From positions 174,887,668-174,951,667 of the forward strand of contig NC_091128.1 in assembly GCF_040183065.1 (NCBI RefSeq): 64,000 bases of DNA, written 5' to 3'. Within the stretch, counting starts at the first letter, position 1; each line of letters opens with the position of its first letter. Positions 21,601-28,208 of this stretch are shown here, piece by piece. Below the pieces are notes generated by a model. The model ran no database searches. It saw only the letters and a list, made by a program, of their open reading frames with translations, and was not told the origin of the DNA. This DNA is from Periplaneta americana (taxonomy: Eukaryota; Arthropoda; Insecta; Blattodea; Blattidae). The translations under genes and the position numbers were made by a program.

Positions 21601-22331
21601 GATCTCTCTTCGTATGTTCCAAAGGGTTGTGATGTCAGGATTAGCAACGAGGAGCTGTCCAGATACTTTTAGTGCATCATCGTCGAATTCCTTAGCTTGA
21701 CGCTGGAACAGGTTACAGGTTTACATCTACGTAAAACATCAAACAAACGGCGCGGCACTTCACGCATTGCCATTGCACAAAGCCTTACCTTGGCGAACGC
21801 CCGTTCGATTCCAGCTCGGTACAACTTGGACTTCTTCTCCCTCTCCTTACGCTTCACCTCCTGCTCCTCTGCGCTGCTCCTGGTCTTTACACGTCCGTGC
21901 TGAAAACACATTTTTCTTGTTAATTAATAGCAACATTTTATGAGTTCTGGCTTCTCTGTCACTCGCTCTGTAGGCCTAGATCATTGTGAAACATTAAAAT
22001 AACCCTACAGGTAAATCATCTCACAAAGTGTCACCAAACATGTGAGGTTTCCTTCTTTCAAAAACATATTTTGAATAATGTGTTTATTTATAGTCATCTA
22101 TAATAGAACGTTTCGACATTAAACTGAAAATTAAATAATCATAAATAGTACCATAACCTCTTCTGATTTTAACTATATTATTTTTTTAAATACCAGTTAA
22201 CTTTTCAGCCATTTCTGTAGGAAAAAAATACTACGTTGTTATTTCTGTCGGTAAGCTGAATCCTCAACCCATATTATTAAAGCAAATATAAGCAGCAACA
22301 ATTCAATTTGACAACTCCTAACACCCACCAT
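9385..22331 (-). CDS. RABGGTA: Rab geranylgeranyltransferase alpha subunit, ten-exon gene
   Basis: The protein is one half of the heterodimer that attaches geranylgeranyl groups to the C-terminal cysteines of Rab GTPases presented by the Rab escort protein, in the cytosol. Joining the coding exons (22331-22329, 21899-21789, 21702-21572, 20713-20526, 20419-20222, 20147-19900, 17642-17444, 15421-15293, 15215-15022, 9627-9385) gives 547 residues with all intron phases matching; mammalian homologues are about 567. Residues 1-235 carry five prenyltransferase-alpha W-x-x-R repeats (LWNIRR, AWHHRM, VWNYRK, SWHYRS, AWFYQR). About 236-340 correspond to the Ig-like insert and 404-547 to leucine-rich repeats. 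Residue 2 is His, as in mammals, where it contacts the active-site zinc. The single-codon first exon is inferred; the remaining exons are solid. Confidence 0.9.
9891..10620 (-). pseudogene. jockey/CR1-type LINE reverse transcriptase fragment
   Basis: The minus-strand frame runs from about 10614 to the stop at 9891. It begins just before the catalytic [10 protein letters not shown] motif, continues through [12 protein letters not shown] and [18 protein letters not shown], and ends in the thumb-like C-terminal part ([18 protein letters not shown]). The 5' half with the endonuclease and the first reverse transcriptase motifs is absent. It lies in RABGGTA intron 9, same transcriptional direction. 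The clade is a judgement from motif spacing. Confidence 0.75.
10875..12389. mobile_element. pogo/Tigger-like non-autonomous element
   Basis: Starts CAGTGAAACC and ends GGTTTCACTG, with TA on both sides (10873-10874 and 12390-12391), as pogo-type elements do. Only the outer ten bases match well, so the pairing of these ends is moderately supported. A perfect internal 32-bp inverted pair lies at 10883-10914 and 11597-11628. No transposase frame remains. Confidence 0.45.
12390..12779. other. intron sequence, nothing recognised
   Basis: AT-rich part of RABGGTA intron 9 between two transposons. No motif or repeat identified. Confidence 0.5.
12780..13698 (-). mobile_element. internally deleted mariner, second family
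   Basis: A 919-bp element with inverted ends beginning CGAGGGGGATCCAGGAAATA and continuing CGACCGTT, one mismatch in about 28 bp, flanked by TA (12778-12779 and 13699-13700). The ends differ from those of the mariners at 5230 and 26747, so this is a separate family. Confidence 0.85.
13115..13606 (-). pseudogene. mariner transposase N-terminal part, truncated
   Basis: On the minus strand the frame contains the first helix-turn-helix ([34 protein letters not shown]), the GRPSLI linker and the second DNA-binding region ([19 protein letters not shown]) up to a [11 protein letters not shown] linker. It then breaks off. The catalytic core is missing, and only a frame-shifted C-terminal piece ([16 protein letters not shown]-like) is readable below 13110. 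The likely true start is the Met in KMNDVIDN near 13536. Confidence 0.8.
13700..14030. other. intron sequence, nothing recognised
   Basis: AT-rich, no support for a feature. Confidence 0.5.
14031..14732 (-). pseudogene. RTE-like LINE, 3' end only
   Basis: The minus-strand frame 14732-14046 encodes the region after the reverse transcriptase core ([62 protein letters not shown]) and ends with the element's stop. The 3' end carries a TAAG-type repeat remnant at 14031-14036. It is more than 95 percent similar by eye to the longer copy at 34475-36124. Truncated at the 5' end and inactive. The RTE-like assignment rests on the short tandem 3' tail and the motif set. Confidence 0.8.
15022..15215 (-). 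CDS. RABGGTA: RABGGTA exon 9 (residues 403-467)
   Basis: Between a TTGCAG acceptor and a GTTGGT donor. Encodes [15 protein letters not shown] and the first leucine-rich repeats ([20 protein letters not shown]). Arg403 is split across the upstream intron. Confidence 0.9.
15293..15421 (-). CDS. RABGGTA: RABGGTA exon 8 (residues 360-402)
   Basis: Encodes [18 protein letters not shown] and [15 protein letters not shown], the helical linker before the leucine-rich repeats. The GTGAGT donor and CTGCAG acceptor are both strong, and Trp360 is completed across the 5' junction. Confidence 0.9.
15488..17214. repeat. 33-bp satellite in RABGGTA intron 7
   Basis: About 50 head-to-tail copies of a roughly 33-bp AT-rich unit, typically GGTTAACTGATTAATTACC followed by AGTTATTTTCATAA. 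Copies differ by small deletions (TTAAC or the last T's missing), and some changes recur in blocks. For example a longer segment near 16190-16420 repeats at 16500-16730 and again near 16825-16980, showing higher-order duplication. Confidence 0.95.
17444..17642 (-). CDS. RABGGTA: RABGGTA exon 7 (residues 294-359)
   Basis: Acceptor TAG followed directly by GTATGC; donor AAAT/GTGAGT. Encodes [20 protein letters not shown], then the conserved [20 protein letters not shown]. The first part lines up with the Ig-like insert, which is shorter here than in mammals. The acceptor was chosen because it keeps phase 0 and the next usable upstream frame meets a stop. Confidence 0.82.
17893..19505. repeat. 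pyrimidine-rich 20-bp satellite in RABGGTA intron 6
   Basis: About 80 copies of a 20-bp unit, in variants such as TTCTCTTTGTTTTCCCCTTG and TTCTCCTTTTATTCCCACTG, arranged in higher-order groups of 2-6 units. The plus strand is almost pure C+T. All three forward frames stay open for about 1 kb because 20 is not a multiple of 3, so each frame reads the same 20-residue hydrophobic peptide pattern. These frames are not genes. Confidence 0.95.
19516..19742 (-). repeat. tRNA-derived SINE family A, complete
   Basis: On the minus strand a tRNA-like head (A box near GGCGAGTTGGTATAGCG, B box GGGTTCGATCCC) is followed by a body with GACAAAATTCCGGCACA and a TTAAATAAACC tail. It is flanked by the perfect 13-bp duplication CTGTAAGCTATGC (19503-19515 and 19743-19755). 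It landed at the last unit of the pyrimidine-rich satellite. Confidence 0.9.
19900..20147 (-). CDS. RABGGTA: RABGGTA exon 6 (residues 211-293)
   Basis: Encodes the fifth prenyltransferase-alpha repeat ([20 protein letters not shown] followed by WLLG), then the start of the Ig-like insert ([37 protein letters not shown]). Acceptor TTGCAG, donor GTATCC. Confidence 0.92.
20222..20419 (-). CDS. RABGGTA: RABGGTA exon 5 (residues 145-210)
   Basis: Encodes [15 protein letters not shown] and [20 protein letters not shown], two of the W-x-x-R repeats that form the helical hairpins of the alpha subunit. Acceptor CATTCACAG, donor GTGAGG. Phe145 is split by the upstream intron. Confidence 0.93.
20526..20713 (-). 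CDS. RABGGTA: RABGGTA exon 4 (residues 82-144)
   Basis: Encodes [20 protein letters not shown] and the conserved [12 protein letters not shown]. Acceptor CTCACAG, donor GTGAGT. Confidence 0.93.
20747..20901. repeat. perfect 53-bp foldback in RABGGTA intron 3
   Basis: Positions 20747-20799 and 20849-20901 are exact reverse complements over 53 bp. The 49-base loop holds a tRNA-type B box (GGGTTCGATCCCC) and the tail GAGCGAATTTTCCTCC, which matches the SINE ending at 21205. An RNA copy would form a long perfect hairpin. Confidence 0.95.
20945..21205 (+). repeat. tRNA-derived SINE family C
   Basis: The 5' module starts GGAATCCCGGCCAAATAAG, then ACTCAACTGAGTGCGCTCAA. A tRNA-like module follows from about 21101 (GGCGTAGCTCAGTGGTCAG, B box GGGTTCAATCCCC, acceptor-stem-like CGCCGGA) and a tail TCTCCTCAAATATTAATTA. 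The same order occurs at 37610-37890. The anticodon-loop region is too long for a functional tRNA. Confidence 0.7.
21206..21571. other. intron 3 sequence, nothing recognised
   Basis: AT-rich, no feature supported. Confidence 0.5.
21572..21702 (-). CDS. RABGGTA: RABGGTA exon 3 (residues 39-81 plus split Arg82)
   Basis: Encodes [20 protein letters not shown] and [18 protein letters not shown], the first W-x-x-R repeat. Acceptor TTCCAG, donor GTAACT. Confidence 0.92.
21789..21899 (-). CDS. RABGGTA: RABGGTA exon 2 (residues 2-38)
   Basis: Exactly 37 codons between a TTTTCAG acceptor and a GTAAGG donor, encoding [20 protein letters not shown] and [12 protein letters not shown]. Homologues start with Met-His-Gly-Arg, so only the initiator codon is missing and must lie in a separate upstream exon. 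Confidence 0.9.
22329..22331 (-). CDS. RABGGTA: inferred RABGGTA exon 1 coding part (start codon only)
   Basis: On the minus strand the sequence reads TTCAATATG/GTGGGT, an ATG followed at once by a GT donor in the phase needed to join exon 2. It is the only such site seen between exon 2 and the OTUD6B start. This makes intron 1 429 bp and puts the two start codons about 160 bp apart. It needs a transcript to confirm. Confidence 0.5.
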
Positions 22332-22493
22332 ATTGAACTACAATAGTGTTGATATTGTTCTGTGAAATGCGAACTCATGATCACTCGTCAATTCGTCATA
22401 TCTTCGAATGTGTTCCATTTTAGCCAACAGGGCGGCGTGTTCAATTTCTTCACGCTTCTGTTAAAACACTTTTGAGAACGTGTTGAGGGGATA
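22332..22493. promoter_or_regulatory. probable shared divergent promoter of RABGGTA and OTUD6B
   Basis: These 162 bp separate the start codons of two genes that face away from each other, so both 5' UTRs and core promoters must lie in or near them. No TATA box is evident. The segment is less AT-rich than its surroundings and contains CATATCTTCGAATGTG and GGGCGGCGTGTTC. The exact transcription starts cannot be read from sequence. Confidence 0.5.
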
Positions 22494-22563
22494 ATGGACG
22501 TTATTCAGACATCCGAGGAAGAATTACTACAGAAACATAGAAAGGAAAGAAAAGAATTACAAG
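22494..22563 (+). CDS. OTUD6B: OTUD6B exon 1 (residues 1-23)
   Basis: Encodes MDVIQTSEEELLQKHRKERK then ELQ, ending one base into Gly24 at a GTGAAT donor. Confidence 0.88.
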
Positions 22564-25500
22564 GTGAATAAAAATTGTATGTTCACTAATAATGTTACGT
22601 CTGGATGTAGGCCTACAATACATATAAATTTTTAGGTTAGAAAATACTAATGCAATAAGAATAATCATCTTCGTATACGTTTATGTTTCGATCTCCGAGC
22701 CCTCCGTATTGTTAACGTATAGGCTTAAATACATTATATTTATTGTAAGAAATAAAATTACTACTTTTAGCAGTGTCCTCTTCCTCGAGATTAATGTTCT
22801 AAGCTCATATAAGTTTGACTTCGCGACAGAGGGTAAAACTGTGACCAAACCGGCTTCCTATCTGTAATTCAAATGTACCATTGCTGTGAGAGGTCTAGAA
22901 GGAATGTCTAGGACGGACCATATACTAGTTTGCTTTACTCAAACTTAGTCTACTCAAAACCGGTGTATGGTTTCCTTCCTTTCCTTCCTTCCTTCCCTCT
23001 ACCTTCACCACTCCTACCTTGTGCGCCAGTAACTTGCATGATAATTCTCTAAATTAACTGCACTGTATTAGAGGAGGCACAACTTTTATTGCTACTCTTT
23101 CTGGCTTCCACTTTGCCGAGAGGTCCAGGACGAATTCCATATTGTGTCCACAATGTTACTATATCTATGTACAATAATTATACCTAAGTGGGGGTAAACT
23201 TTAGTTTACGGTTTACTTCTTTCTCTTCTATCCCCACCACTCCTACCTTGTGCACACAAAATAAATTGTTGGCACTGAAAAGTGCCTTTTTATATGCATG
23301 ATGCTTATTCGATGAACACAGACAAATCTACTCTTTTAATATAAATTGATGACAGTGAGAAAACCGTACACTAAAGTTAGTTAGCTTGTGCGATCTTACA
23401 TATACCGAATACTGTATATTAGGGGTCTACTTATACCATTTTGTTTCAAGGAAAAATCCAGTCACTGAAAAAATCCTCCACGAAAGGAGACAAGAAGAAA
23501 AAGAAAGAAGTCACAGAGGAAATAGCCAGATTAGAATTGGAATTGGAGAAAAAACAACAGGAAGAACTATCACAATTAAAACAGGTCAGTTTCTGCCTTT
23601 GAAATCTAAATTTTGTATTATAAACAGATGCTATTCAGAGTTGTTGCGATGGTGATTTGGCGTCAATTGATCATTGTTGGAATGAAGGGGAAATAGGCCT
23701 AGAAATAATTTAAGAAAACTTGCCTCAGCAAATTCGTTACATAGAACCGTTGCCCAACTGATGAGAAATCAACAATTTGAGTCCCAGTAAGCAAAATTCG
23801 TTGTTAACTTTAGTATTTATTATTTTTTTTTTTTAGTATTTATTTATTTAATCTGGTAGAGATAAGGCCGTGTATTAAAATTATCTGAATACTGTGCAGG
23901 ACAGCTTGCAGGAGGTTGCAACAGAGTCATGTGAGGAAGACGTGGCGGTGCCCCGTGTGAGCAAGGCACAACGGCGGCGCGATAAGAAGGCATCGCGTGA
24001 GAAGGAGCGGGAGCGTCTGATAGAGGAACAGGAGGCCGAGAATGTGCACGGACCACGCAACATGGAGCTGCAGGCAATTCAGCATCTCCTGAAGGAGCGC
24101 AAACTCATGCTTAAGGAGATTCCTTCTGACGGCAACTGGTGAGTAGGTCAGCAACATGCTCTACACTCAGGCTGCTAAAAGAATGACTTGCTAATCCTGT
24201 TTGATCCACCTTGCAAAGATCTGGCCATTATTTTTTATCAATTCCATATTGACGTAATAGTTATTTATGCAACAAGTGGGTAATCTTGATGATTATGGCA
24301 TCATCATTCGTGCGACAATTTTCATGAGTTGGATACAACACTTTATGGCATCTTAACATTATAAATTGTAGGAAATAAATTATGAAAGAAATTAAAATTA
24401 TAGTTTATTTAGCGACGCTCACAACTGCAGAGGTTATGCGTCGCCGGTGTGTCAGAATTTTGTCCCACAGGAGTTTTTTTACATGCCAGTAAATCTAGTG
24501 ACATGAGCCTGTCGCATTTAAACACACTTAAATGCCATCGACCTCGGCCGGGATCGAACCCACAACCTCGAGCATAGAAGGCCAGCTCTATACCAACTAT
24601 GCTACCAAGGGCAACTAATTATGAAATAAATTCAATTCAGGATCCATAGCTGATAAATTGTCTTTATAGGGCAAATTTTTCTTATGAATTGCAATATTTC
24701 TAAATATTTTAAAGAAACGTTTAATTATATTTGATAGTGCCAGGATGCCCTGAGGTTCGTGGACATGTGTTGTTTTTCAAATACGTGTAATGTTTTTAGC
24801 AAAAATTATAATACTTTGTATTTATTTTGTATAGAAGTTAATGAGAACAAAAGCTATTTAAGTACGAATTTAGTACATAATGTATTTTGTCCTTCATATT
24901 ACAAAATTAAGAGAAAAATTATAAAACATTTTAAAGTCGAAACACTGACATCTTGTTGAAATCCCACAGTACAGCTCCTCAGGTGCGTCATCTCTGTTAC
25001 CACTAGGCCAGGATAATATCTCTGCGTAAAATATTTTTATTTCATCCTCTTTAGAAAAATACTGTCATGACATCATCACTTAAAATAAGGTGGATATGTC
25101 CATTTCCTCCTACAGACATGCAAATACATGTATTAATAATGTCAGGAACACAAACTCGTTTTGACTAAAAATGGACTTGTGTGGATTTTTAAATAACCAA
25201 TTTCAATTATAACATGTGTTTAACCAATCAGTCAATTTTTCCTCTGTTTTGGCTGGTCATCAGTTGAGAAGTATATACTAAAATCATAGTTATAAGCCTT
25301 TTAAACTACAGTATATTACAAAAGGATTTGAGTCAGGAAAGAAAGCTGGAAGAGATGACTTGTTACAGACTATTTCTATACCAAGTTCACTTTGGGACTC
25401 ACGCACTCGAATTCCAAGCTCAGTTCACATTAACCTTTTGATTACCCAACAAAATTAATTTTTCAGGAATTTGGCGTATCAAATCTAGAACAAATTTATA

Positions 25501-26714
25501 AACAAAAATTGCTGATTTACTTCCATAAAAACCACAATAAATTTAAATTTGATCCTCATGAATACCATACGAGACAAAACTACAGTTTCTTTCTAAATAC
25601 TCCCAAATGCCACACAACTGCTGGATTAAAACACAGCAGAAATTTTGGACCCAAAATATATAATACATTAATTAGAGCTTACCCTGAGCTAAGTACACTT
25701 AACACACATAGATTTAAGAAACAAATCAGATTAATTATTTAATTGTTTAAGCTAATTGAGTTAAAAATTGATACTCTAATATTCATGTACTTTTGTATTT
25801 TCTATTTGTATATAGACCCTATTATTACATGCTGTATGTATTTTACCATTTATTAATGTGATTGTGGTCAATGAACTCTCTTAATTTTGAGATATATTTT
25901 GTATAACTGATCTGAACTGCGCCCGAGCACGAGCTTCTGCTCTTTCGGGCTGCAATGCCTAATGTAGCTCAAGTGTATAGTATTAATAAATATTATTATT
26001 ATTATTATTATTATTACATGTTTTCATGACAAAAATAAAATAAAATAAATTGGCTAACTCGCAAACTGGACAGTTCATCCACAGATAGTCAGGAGTTTGC
26101 TGTAGTCACATCCGGAAATTTTGTCGTCAAAGCCAACAGGAATATTACATTGTATGAATTTTTCACTGTTGCAGCTTATACCGTGCAGTTGATGATCAGC
26201 TGCAGTTTCTGGGGGATGCAGGGTTGGGTTCCCAGAACCTGCGGGCGCTGACAGCACAGCATCTCAGGGACAACAAGTCTAACTTCCTGCCCTTCCTGAG
26301 CCATCCTGACACAGGCGACCTGCTCACTGATGAGCAGTATGAGGACTACTGCAATGAAGTGGCGCACACAGCAGCCTGGGGTGGTGAGGTGGAGGTGAGC
26401 AAGTACTGACCTATCTTATGAGTGTTCTGTCTCACATGCTGCAATCATTGTCTTGTGAGTGGCATCCTATCTCATTAACGTGTGTTATACTGTAGACATT
26501 ATCTTGTGTGCTGTGCTCACAGCTGCGGGCCCTGTCCCATATTCTGAAATGCTGCATCGAAGTGATACAAGCCACGGGCCCTTCTGTGATGGTGGGGACA
26601 GAATACCAGGACAGGAAGCAGGCTGTGCTCACATTCCACCGGCATATGTATGGACTAGGGGAGCACTACAACTCTGTGAAGCCCTATGTGGAGGAAGAGG
26701 AAGATGGCTCATAG
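22494..26714 (+). CDS. OTUD6B: OTU-domain deubiquitinase, OTUD6B type, five exons
   Basis: A cysteine protease that removes ubiquitin; the human homologue has been linked to proteasome and translation control. Exons 22494-22563, 23451-23584, 23900-24138, 26175-26394 and 26523-26714 join in phase to 284 residues, close to the human length of about 293. The N-terminal half is a charged coiled coil (EEELLQKHRKERKELQGKIQ, then a Lys-rich stretch and LELELEKKQQEELSQL). The OTU domain starts near residue 140. The catalytic Asp145 and Cys148 lie in PSDGNC, with Cys148 split over the third intron, and His269 lies in LGEHYNSV close to the C-terminus. The start is the first in-frame ATG and matches the family's N-terminus. 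Confidence 0.93.
22564..23450. other. OTUD6B intron 1
   Basis: No gene. Two segments near 22976-23032 and 23205-23258 are similar (both contain CACCACTCCTACCTTGTGC), pointing to an old internal duplication with a TTCC-rich stretch. No transposon ends found. Confidence 0.45.
23451..23584 (+). CDS. OTUD6B: OTUD6B exon 2 (residues 24-68)
   Basis: Encodes GKIQSLKKSSTKGDKKKKKE and VTEEIARLELELEKKQQEEL, the basic and coiled-coil part. Acceptor TTTCAAG, donor GTCAGT. The longer open frame in another register here is a shadow. Confidence 0.88.
23900..24138 (+). CDS. OTUD6B: OTUD6B exon 3 (residues 69-147)
   Basis: Encodes DSLQEVATESCEEDVAVPRV, a charged helix (SKAQRRRDKKASREKERERL) and the start of the OTU domain (LKERKLMLKEIPSDGN). 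It ends two bases into the catalytic Cys codon at a GTGAGT donor. Confidence 0.93.
24388..24616 (-). repeat. tRNA-derived SINE family A in OTUD6B intron 3
   Basis: Same order as the copy at 19516-19742 (tail TAGTTTATTTAGCGACGC first on the plus strand, B box complement GGGATCGAACCC). Flanked by the 10-bp duplication AATTATGAAA (24378-24387 and 24617-24626). Diverged from the other copies by a small internal deletion. Confidence 0.85.
24627..25469. other. OTUD6B intron 3, nothing recognised
   Basis: AT-rich, only short frames without recognisable motifs. Confidence 0.5.
25470..26020 (+). pseudogene. CR1/jockey-type LINE 3' fragment
   Basis: The frame ending at 25742 encodes the last part of a reverse transcriptase polyprotein (FFLNTPKCHTTAGLKHSRNF, GPKIYNTLIRAYPEL, HRFKKQIRLII). 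A 3' UTR follows with the hairpin-like GCCCGAGCACGAGCTTCTGC and CTCTTTCGGGC and an (ATT)n tail at 25984-26016. Strongly 5' truncated. It sits in OTUD6B intron 3 in sense orientation. Confidence 0.7.
26175..26394 (+). CDS. OTUD6B: OTUD6B exon 4 (residues 148-221)
   Basis: Starts by completing catalytic Cys148 and encodes CLYRAVDDQLQFLGDAG, TAQHLRDNKSNFLPFL and YEDYCNEVAHTAAWGGEVE, the OTU core including the WGG-E substrate-binding segment. Acceptor TTGCAG, donor GTGAGC. Confidence 0.94.
26523..26714 (+). CDS. OTUD6B: OTUD6B exon 5 (residues 222-284, stop)
   Basis: Encodes LRALSHILKCCIEVIQATGP, EYQDRKQAVLTFHRHMYG and LGEHYNSV with the catalytic His, then an acidic tail EEEEDGS and TAG. Two bases after the stop is a strong GTGAGT donor, so the 3' UTR may contain an intron. 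Confidence 0.94.
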   Translation: MRALSHILKCCIEVIQATGPSVMVGTEYQDRKQAVLTFHRHMYGLGEHYNSVKPYVEEEEDGS

Positions 26715-26746
26715 AGGTGAGTGGAATTAATGTTCAAGTGAACATA

Positions 26747-28070
26747 CGAGGCCTGTCTAAAAAGTATCCGACCTTTAGCCAGAAAAAAATATTTCAAATA
26801 CCTGACGGGGTTGGGATCCTAATCCCCTTCAAAGTAGGCCCCTTGTGCTTGCACACACTTAGCCCACCGATCCTTCCACTGCCGGAAACACCTCTGGAAG
26901 TCTTCTTTTGGAATGGTGTTCAGCTCCGTCGTCGCGTTCCGCATTATCTCTTCTCTACTCTCAAAACGGGATCCTTTCAGTGGTGTCTTCAATTTTGGAA
27001 ACAACCAGAAGTCGCAAGGAGCCAGGTCTGGAGAGTAGGGAGGTTGGCGAACGGTTGTAATTCCATGTTTGGCCAAGAAAGTGTGGATCAATTGGGATGA
27101 ATGTGCGGGGGCGTTGTCGTGATGCAAGTGCCAGTTGTTCGCCGTCCACATGTCTGGTCTTTTGCGCCGAACTGCATCATGGAGTCGCCGGAGAACATCG
27201 TGATAGTACTCCTTTGTCACCGTTTGTCCTTCCGGTGCGTATTCGTGATGCACAATTCCACGGACATCAAAGAAAACAGTCAGCATCACCTTGATTTTGC
27301 TTCGCACCTGCCCCGCTTTCTTCGGCCTTGGAGACTCGGGATGCTTCCATTGCGACGACTGTCTTTTTGTTTCTGGGTCGTACCCGTACACCCATGACTC
27401 ATCTCCAGTTATCACAGTGTTCAGAAACCCAGGATCAGTGTTGGCAGTGTCCAGAAGGTCCTGTGCAACGTCACGACGGAGGTCTTTTTGTTCCAGGGAC
27501 AACAACTTGGGCACGAATTTCGCAGCCACTCGGTTCATGTTCAAATCATCACGCAAAATTGCATGTGCAGAATCTTTACTCACTCCAACCTCTTCGGCAA
27601 TCTCCCGCACAGTCAAACGACGATCTGCCATCACCAAATTTCGCACCCTCTCAACAACAGCTGCACTCCGAGCAGTTTGGGGCCTGCCACAACGCTGCTC
27701 ACTCTCCGCTGATGTGCGGCCATCTTTGAATCGGTTGAACCACTCCTTAATTTGTGTTACACCCATCGCATCTTCCCCAAACACCTGCTGAATCTTACGA
27801 ATTGTTTGACTTTGAGAATCATCAAGCTTTTGACAAAATTTGATGCAGTATCTTTGCTCAATTCGTTCAGTCATCTTGCGAGAAAACTAAATCCGACAAA
27901 CACTTAGAACAGCACCTTACTTGGTGACCACCAGCGAGTGACTGGCACAAGCGAAAAAATTCAAGCATGCGCATTACGGTTCCTCCTTCCACCGTGCACA
28001 GTGGCGCCGCCTTAGAATCACTACTTTGCGCGGGAAAATTTAAGGTCGGATACATTTTAGACAGGCCTCG
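26747..28070 (-). mobile_element. complete mariner transposon
   Basis: A 1324-bp element, TA on both sides (26745-26746 and 28071-28072). The inverted ends begin CGAGGCCTGTCTAAAA and continue GTATCCGACCTT, 29 bp with one mismatch. One uninterrupted transposase gene lies inside. It inserted about 30 bp downstream of the OTUD6B stop codon, in antisense orientation. Confidence 0.95.
26819..27874 (-). CDS. mariner DD34D transposase, apparently intact
   Basis: A 351-residue protein, slightly above the usual 345 or so. It catalyses cut-and-paste transposition into TA sites. The N-terminus has two helix-turn-helix regions (QTIRKIQQVFGEDAMGVTQI to about 50; RRLTVREIAEEVGVSKDSAH at 85-104) joined by the GRPQTA hook, then the linker KFVPKLL at 119-125. 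The catalytic residues are D158 in TGDESWVYGYDPE, D253 in HHDNAPAH and D288 in SPDLAPCDF, exactly 34 residues apart for the last pair. The C-terminus has LFPKLKTPLKGSRF. No stop or frameshift was found. The start lies 196 bp inside the right end, leaving room for a 5' UTR and promoter. Confidence 0.95.
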   Translation of the reverse strand: MTERIEQRYCIKFCQKLDDSQSQTIRKIQQVFGEDAMGVTQIKEWFNRFKDGRTSAESEQRCGRPQTARSAAVVERVRNLVMADRRLTVREIAEEVGVSKDSAHAILRDDLNMNRVAAKFVPKLLSLEQKDLRRDVAQDLLDTANTDPGFLNTVITGDESWVYGYDPETKRQSSQWKHPESPRPKKAGQVRSKIKVMLTVFFDVRGIVHHEYAPEGQTVTKEYYHDVLRRLHDAVRRKRPDMWTANNWHLHHDNAPAHSSQLIHTFLAKHGITTVRQPPYSPDLAPCDFWLFPKLKTPLKGSRFESREEIMRNATTELNTIPKEDFQRCFRQWKDRWAKCVQAQGAYFEGD

Positions 28071-28208
28071 TATGAGTGACTGAGAAAATGAATGCTTGAG
28101 AAAGCAAGTGAATATTTGAGAGAATCATTGATTCGAAAAATGAACGAATAAATTAACAATGAATATTAAATACATGAATGATGAAGTGAATGATTCAGTG
28201 ACGGATAA

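Noticed and set aside
26459-27791. Plus-strand frames of 213, 166 and 133 codons
   Set aside because: Shadows of the minus-strand mariner transposase and of OTUD6B exon 5 in other registers.
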